A program made the translations under genes and the position numbers. Shown in pieces: positions 4,444 to 7,752 of a stretch of DNA of 7,752 nt. The DNA comes from Candidatus Uhrbacteria bacterium. GTDB taxonomy: Bacteria > Patescibacteriota > Patescibacteriia > SG8-24. The DNA lies in the NCBI GenBank assembly GCA_016205965.1, contig JACQSM010000015.1, positions 1 to 7,752 on the forward strand, given 5' to 3'. Below the pieces are notes generated by a model. The model searched no databases and had not been told where the DNA came from. It saw only the letters and a list, made by a program, of their open reading frames with translations. Position 1 is the first letter of the stretch. Each line of letters starts with the position of its first letter.

Positions 4444-6846
4444 TTATTTGCGAATCGTTGCCTTGAACTTCTCCCCGAGCGCCAGAACGATCCGCTCGAG
4501 TTCGGCGTCGGCCTCTTCGGCGGTGAGAGTTTTTTCGGGATTGCTGAAGGCCAGGTGCAGGGCCAGGCTCTTTTTGCCGGCCTCGACGCCTTTGCCTTTG
4601 TACACGTCGAAGAGTTCGGTTTCGGACAGCAACGGACTGGCGGCTTTGACGGCCGCCTCGACGGCCGCGTACTCGGCGCGGTCATCGAGGACGAAGGCCA
4701 GGTCGCGGCGCACCGGCGGATACAGCGGGATCGGCGTATACGACGGCCGAGCGTCGCAGGCTTTCAGAAGCGCGCCGAGATCGAAATCGAGAACGGCGAC
4801 CTGCGAATCGATGCCGAAGGCTTTGAGAATCGCCGGATGAATTTCGCCGAGCGTGCCGAACACGGTGCCGCCGACCGCAATGCCGACCGTGCGGCCCGGG
4901 TGCCAGAGGCCGCTCTTGGCGCGCCGTTTCAACGACACCTCGCCGGCGCCGATCATCGGACAATAGGCCTCGAGCGCGCCCTTGACCTGACGGAACAGGC
5001 TTTCATCCGCCGCCCGGCCATATGCCAGGGCCAAAACATTGGGCCGCTCCTCGGGCAGGTCCCCCTGGCGCGGAAAATACGCGTTGCTGACTTCAAAGAG
5101 TTGGCCGTCCGGAAACAACCCCTCGTTAATCTTGACGGTGGCGAGCGCACCCGGAATCAGACTCGGCCGCATGAACTCGAAATCGCTCGAGAGAGGGTTG
5201 GCCAGACGCAGGCACGACGCCGGATCGAGTCCGGTCTTTTCCAGCAGTTCTTTCGAAACGAAAGAATACGAAAGTAATTCGGTGTAACCGGCGGCTTTGA
5301 AAAATTGCCGGGTCCGGTCTTCGGCCCGCAGGATAGGATCATGCGCCGCCAGAGGAATCTCGCCGGCCGGAATCACCGACGGAAGATTGTGGTAGCCGTG
5401 GATGCGGGCGATCTCCTCGACCAGATCGCGTTCGCCTTCGATGTCGCGGGCGCGCCAGAACGGCACGGCCACGTCGAGCGCTTTCTTGCCGCCGGCGACG
5501 CCGAAACCGAGCGACTTCAATATCGCCGTCATCTTGGCCGGCGGAATCTCGACGCCGATGAGCGCTTGCGCCCGCTCGGGCCGCAGCTTGAGCTTCGGCG
5601 CTTTCTTCGGCGCGACTTTCACGTCGCAAACTTTCGCCGCCAAACGTCCGCCGGCGACCTCCTGGCACAGACGGACGGCCCGCGCCAATGCCGCTGCCGT
5701 CGCCTCCGGTGCCAGACCCTTCTCGAAACGCAGCGAAGAATCGGAATGGAGATTCAAAGCCCGAGCCGTGCGGCGCACCGACACCGGATCGAAAGTCGCG
5801 GCTTCTAAAACGATCGTCGTCGTATCGTCATGCACCGCCGATTCCTCGCCGCCCATGACGCCGGCCACGGCCACCGGCTTGGTGGCATCGGCGATCACCA
5901 ACTGGCCCTCTGCCAGGTCATAAGATTTTCCATCCAAAGCCAGAATTTTCTCGTCTTTCGCAGCCGTTCGCACTTGAATCTGGGCCCCGCCCAGCTTGCG
6001 ATAATCGAAAGCGTGCAGCGGCTGGCCATACTCGAGCAAAACGTAATTGGTCACATCGACGATATTGTTGACGGAGCGAATCCCCGACATCCGCAAACGC
6101 TTCTTGAGCCACCACGGCGACGGCCCGACTTTGACGCCGTCGAGAACCGCGGCCTGGTAGCGCGAGCACAGTTTCGGGGCCGCGTTCTTGACCGTGAGCT
6201 GCAAAACGACCGCAGCCTTCGGGAGCGAAGGGATCACGTCTTCCTTATAGATGAACTTCGCGCCCATGATGGCGGCCGCCTCGCGGGCGATGCCGACGGC
6301 CGAAAAAGCGTCCGGCCGGTTGGTCGTCACTTCGATGTCAAAGACGGTGTCATTGAGTTCCAAAGCGTCGGCCAAAGACGCGCCGGCGCGGGCCGCGCAC
6401 CAGCTCAAGTCCATGACCTCGCGCTCGGCATGCGGAAAAGCGTCGGCCAAACCGATCTCGACCGCGGCGCAGATCATGCCCTCGCTTTTGACGCCGCGAA
6501 TTTCCGCCGGCGCCAATTTTACCGGCTCGCCTTGGCCGTGCCAGCGGACCATGGCGCCCTCGAGCGCCACCGCGACCTTCATGCCGACCGACAAATTAGA
6601 ACCGCCGCAGACGATAGTGGCGACGCGGCCGCCCAAATCAGTCACGGCCAAGCGCAATTTGTCGGCGTTCGGATGCGGCCGGACTTCTTTGATGACGCCG
6701 ACGACCATCTTCTCGAAAGCCGCCGCCTGCGGATGCAGCCGCTCAACCGCCGGCCCGGACAGCGAAATCTTGCGCGCGAAATCTTCGGGCGAGAGTTTGG
6801 TCGCGACGTACTCTTTGATCCAGTTATACGAAAGCATGATGTTCAT
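4444..6846 (-). CDS. pheT: Phenylalanyl-tRNA synthetase beta subunit
   Basis: 800 residues, normal full length. It pairs with PheS as the cytosolic alpha2beta2 enzyme that attaches phenylalanine to tRNA-Phe, and it carries the editing site that removes mischarged tyrosine. Domains in order: N-terminal SYNWIKEYV; tRNA-binding OB fold about 41-150 (HPNADKLRL, CGGSNLSVGMKVAVAL); B3/B4 editing domain about 215-385 (GIRSVNNIVDVTNYVLLEYG at 255-274, then QPLHAFD; MGGEESAV at 331-338; SDSSLRFEKG at 368-377); B5 about 412-485 (RDLVEEIARIHGY); the inactive synthetase-like core about 495-690 (LANPLSSDFEFMRPSL); and the anticodon-binding ferredoxin-like domain about 706-799 (YPPVRRDLAFVL). ATG 6846 was chosen as it gives the usual MNI-LSYNW start; a second ATG lies 9 bases inside. 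It follows pheS by 39 bases, so the two form an operon. The Shine-Dalgarno is weak (GAGAG), with GGAGG farther upstream behind a hairpin. Confidence 0.97.
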   Translation of the reverse strand: MNIMLSYNWIKEYVATKLSPEDFARKISLSGPAVERLHPQAAAFEKMVVGVIKEVRPHPNADKLRLAVTDLGGRVATIVCGGSNLSVGMKVAVALEGAMVRWHGQGEPVKLAPAEIRGVKSEGMICAAVEIGLADAFPHAEREVMDLSWCAARAGASLADALELNDTVFDIEVTTNRPDAFSAVGIAREAAAIMGAKFIYKEDVIPSLPKAAVVLQLTVKNAAPKLCSRYQAAVLDGVKVGPSPWWLKKRLRMSGIRSVNNIVDVTNYVLLEYGQPLHAFDYRKLGGAQIQVRTAAKDEKILALDGKSYDLAEGQLVIADATKPVAVAGVMGGEESAVHDDTTTIVLEAATFDPVSVRRTARALNLHSDSSLRFEKGLAPEATAAALARAVRLCQEVAGGRLAAKVCDVKVAPKKAPKLKLRPERAQALIGVEIPPAKMTAILKSLGFGVAGGKKALDVAVPFWRARDIEGERDLVEEIARIHGYHNLPSVIPAGEIPLAAHDPILRAEDRTRQFFKAAGYTELLSYSFVSKELLEKTGLDPASCLRLANPLSSDFEFMRPSLIPGALATVKINEGLFPDGQLFEVSNAYFPRQGDLPEERPNVLALAYGRAADESLFRQVKGALEAYCPMIGAGEVSLKRRAKSGLWHPGRTVGIAVGGTVFGTLGEIHPAILKAFGIDSQVAVLDFDLGALLKACDARPSYTPIPLYPPVRRDLAFVLDDRAEYAAVEAAVKAASPLLSETELFDVYKGKGVEAGKKSLALHLAFSNPEKTLTAEEADAELERIVLALGEKFKATIRK

Positions 6847-6856
6847 GGCTTCTCTC

Positions 6857-6880
6857 GAGGCGGCCTGAAGGCCGCCCTCC
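6857..6880 (-). promoter_or_regulatory. Hairpin between pheS and pheT, with GGAGG on its upstream side
   Basis: GGCGGCC (6859-6865), loop of 4, GGCCGCC (6870-6876): a 7-bp all-GC stem in the pheS-pheT gap, ending 12 bases before the pheT ATG. On the minus strand GGAGG (6876-6880) abuts its 5' side. No T-tract follows, so it should not stop transcription. Confidence 0.55.
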
Positions 6881-6885
6881 GATAA

Positions 6886-7752
6886 CTAAAATTGCTGTAA
6901 AAACCGCAGGTCGTTCCGATACAGATCGCGGATGTCGTCGATCTTCAGGCCGGACTTCATCATGGCCGTGCGCTCGACGCCCCAGCCGAAGGCGAAGCCG
7001 CTCCACTTTTCGGGATCGATCTTGCCGGCCTTCAGGACGTTCGGATGGACCATGCCGGCGCCGCCCAGCTCGAGCCAGCCTTCCTTGCACAGCCGGCACT
7101 TCAACCCGCCTGCGAGGCGACCGGTGCCGCGGCAGATGCCGCAGCTGACGTCAACCTCGAAACTCGGCTCGGTGAAACGGAAATGGAATGGCCGCAACCG
7201 GGTCTTGCGATCCGGTCCGAAAAATTCGCGGGCGAAATAATCCAAGACGCCTTTGAGATGCGTCACCGACACGTCGCGGTCGATGAACAGCCCTTCGAAC
7301 TGATGGAACATCGGCACGTGCGAGATGTCGATCTGCCGGCGGTAACACTTGGAAATGCCGATCATGCGCAGCGGCAGACGCCCTTTTTCCATCTCGCGCA
7401 CCTGGCCCGAGGAGGTGTGCGGCGTGAGCACCAGGCGGCCGAGCTTGGCATGCGCCGGCGAATCGACGAAAAACGTCTCCCACTCATCGCGCGCCGGATG
7501 GTCCGGCGGCATGTTCAAAGATTCGAAGGCGTACCAGTCGCCATCGACCTCGGGATGGCGGACGCGCTGAAAACCGATCTTCTCGAAGATGCCGGTGACC
7601 TCGCGGATCGCCTGATTCGTCAAATGAAGATGTCCCTCGGGCGGCCGGACGCCGGGCAGCGTCACGTCGATCCATTCGCTCGAACCGAGGTCGGCGAAAG
7701 CGGCGGCGTCGAGTTCTTTCCGGCGGGCGGCGACCGCGGCGGCGATCTTCTC
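6886..7752 (-). CDS. pheS: Phenylalanyl-tRNA synthetase alpha subunit, N-terminus outside window
   Basis: 288 residues visible; the family is usually about 330-350, so about 50 N-terminal residues of the tRNA-binding coiled coil lie beyond the right edge. The coding frame continues through the GTG at 7665 to the edge (ends KIAAAVAARRKELDA), so that codon is internal. This is the catalytic subunit, forming phenylalanyl-adenylate and transferring it to tRNA. Visible class II motifs (numbered from the edge): IDVTLPGVRPPEGHLH near 28-43, HPARDEWETFF (motif 1 area) near 85-95, PHTSSGQVR near 111-119, CYRRQIDISHVPMFHQFEGL (motif 2 area, 136-155) and GWGVERTAMM (motif 3) near 256-265. Two CxxC pairs (visible Cys204/207 and Cys219/222) suggest a zinc knuckle before GWLELGGAGMVHP. 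First gene of the pheST operon; its promoter is outside. Confidence 0.97.
   Translation of the reverse strand, partial: EKIAAAVAARRKELDAAAFADLGSSEWIDVTLPGVRPPEGHLHLTNQAIREVTGIFEKIGFQRVRHPEVDGDWYAFESLNMPPDHPARDEWETFFVDSPAHAKLGRLVLTPHTSSGQVREMEKGRLPLRMIGISKCYRRQIDISHVPMFHQFEGLFIDRDVSVTHLKGVLDYFAREFFGPDRKTRLRPFHFRFTEPSFEVDVSCGICRGTGRLAGGLKCRLCKEGWLELGGAGMVHPNVLKAGKIDPEKWSGFAFGWGVERTAMMKSGLKIDDIRDLYRNDLRFLQQF

Noticed and set aside
5305..5808. 167-residue plus-strand frame opposite pheT
   Set aside because: Arg-rich shadow frame with no start signal.
5830..6885. 351-residue plus-strand frame opposite pheT
   Set aside because: Antisense shadow; pheT has full-length conserved domains on the other strand.
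7665..7667. GTG as the start of pheS
   Set aside because: The frame continues to the window edge with typical PheS sequence, and the codon lies inside the conserved IDVTLPG motif.

Overview
The window reads as chromosomal DNA of a GC-rich Patescibacterium (Candidate Phyla Radiation; perhaps Uhrbacteria-like, which is inference only). Three points support this. A 147-residue protein carries the LNANVLDYLL / FFWGTIYRD signature that I associate with recurring hypothetical proteins of that group. The C-terminal half of a lipoprotein resembles a degenerate copy of a surface domain common there. PheT and PheS also have that flavour. TGA is used as a stop, so the standard code applies. No mobile element, CRISPR array, rRNA or tRNA was seen.

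Layout. Positions 1-854 (minus) hold most of a PD-(D/E)XK nuclease-like protein that runs off the left edge. This stretch is visibly poorer in G+C than the rest (roughly 45-50% by eye against 60-70%) and looks acquired. Divergently, 977-1801 (plus) encodes a membrane protein with two CxxC pairs, and 1909-3147 (plus) encodes a secreted lipoprotein. Each of these two genes has its own sigma70-type promoter, a strong Shine-Dalgarno site and an intrinsic terminator, so they are separate transcription units. Both terminators share the same 16 bases at their 3' ends. On the minus strand, read right to left, come pheS (5' end outside the window) and pheT (4444-6846), the two subunits of phenylalanyl-tRNA synthetase, closed by a large hairpin terminator. 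Next is the 147-residue protein (3724-4167), behind the strongest promoter of the window and a leader of about 140 nt with two long RNA hairpins. Last is a small membrane-anchored DUF948-like protein (3201-3497), convergent with the lipoprotein gene.

The only genes that clearly work together are pheS and pheT, which make the alpha2beta2 enzyme charging tRNA-Phe. The other four look like independent accessory or envelope genes. The most interesting feature is the non-coding architecture at 4168-4342: a near-consensus promoter with an extended -10, a palindrome at the start point, a 56-nt hairpin, and a second hairpin that pairs fully only as RNA of the coding strand, all ahead of a small protein of unknown function.
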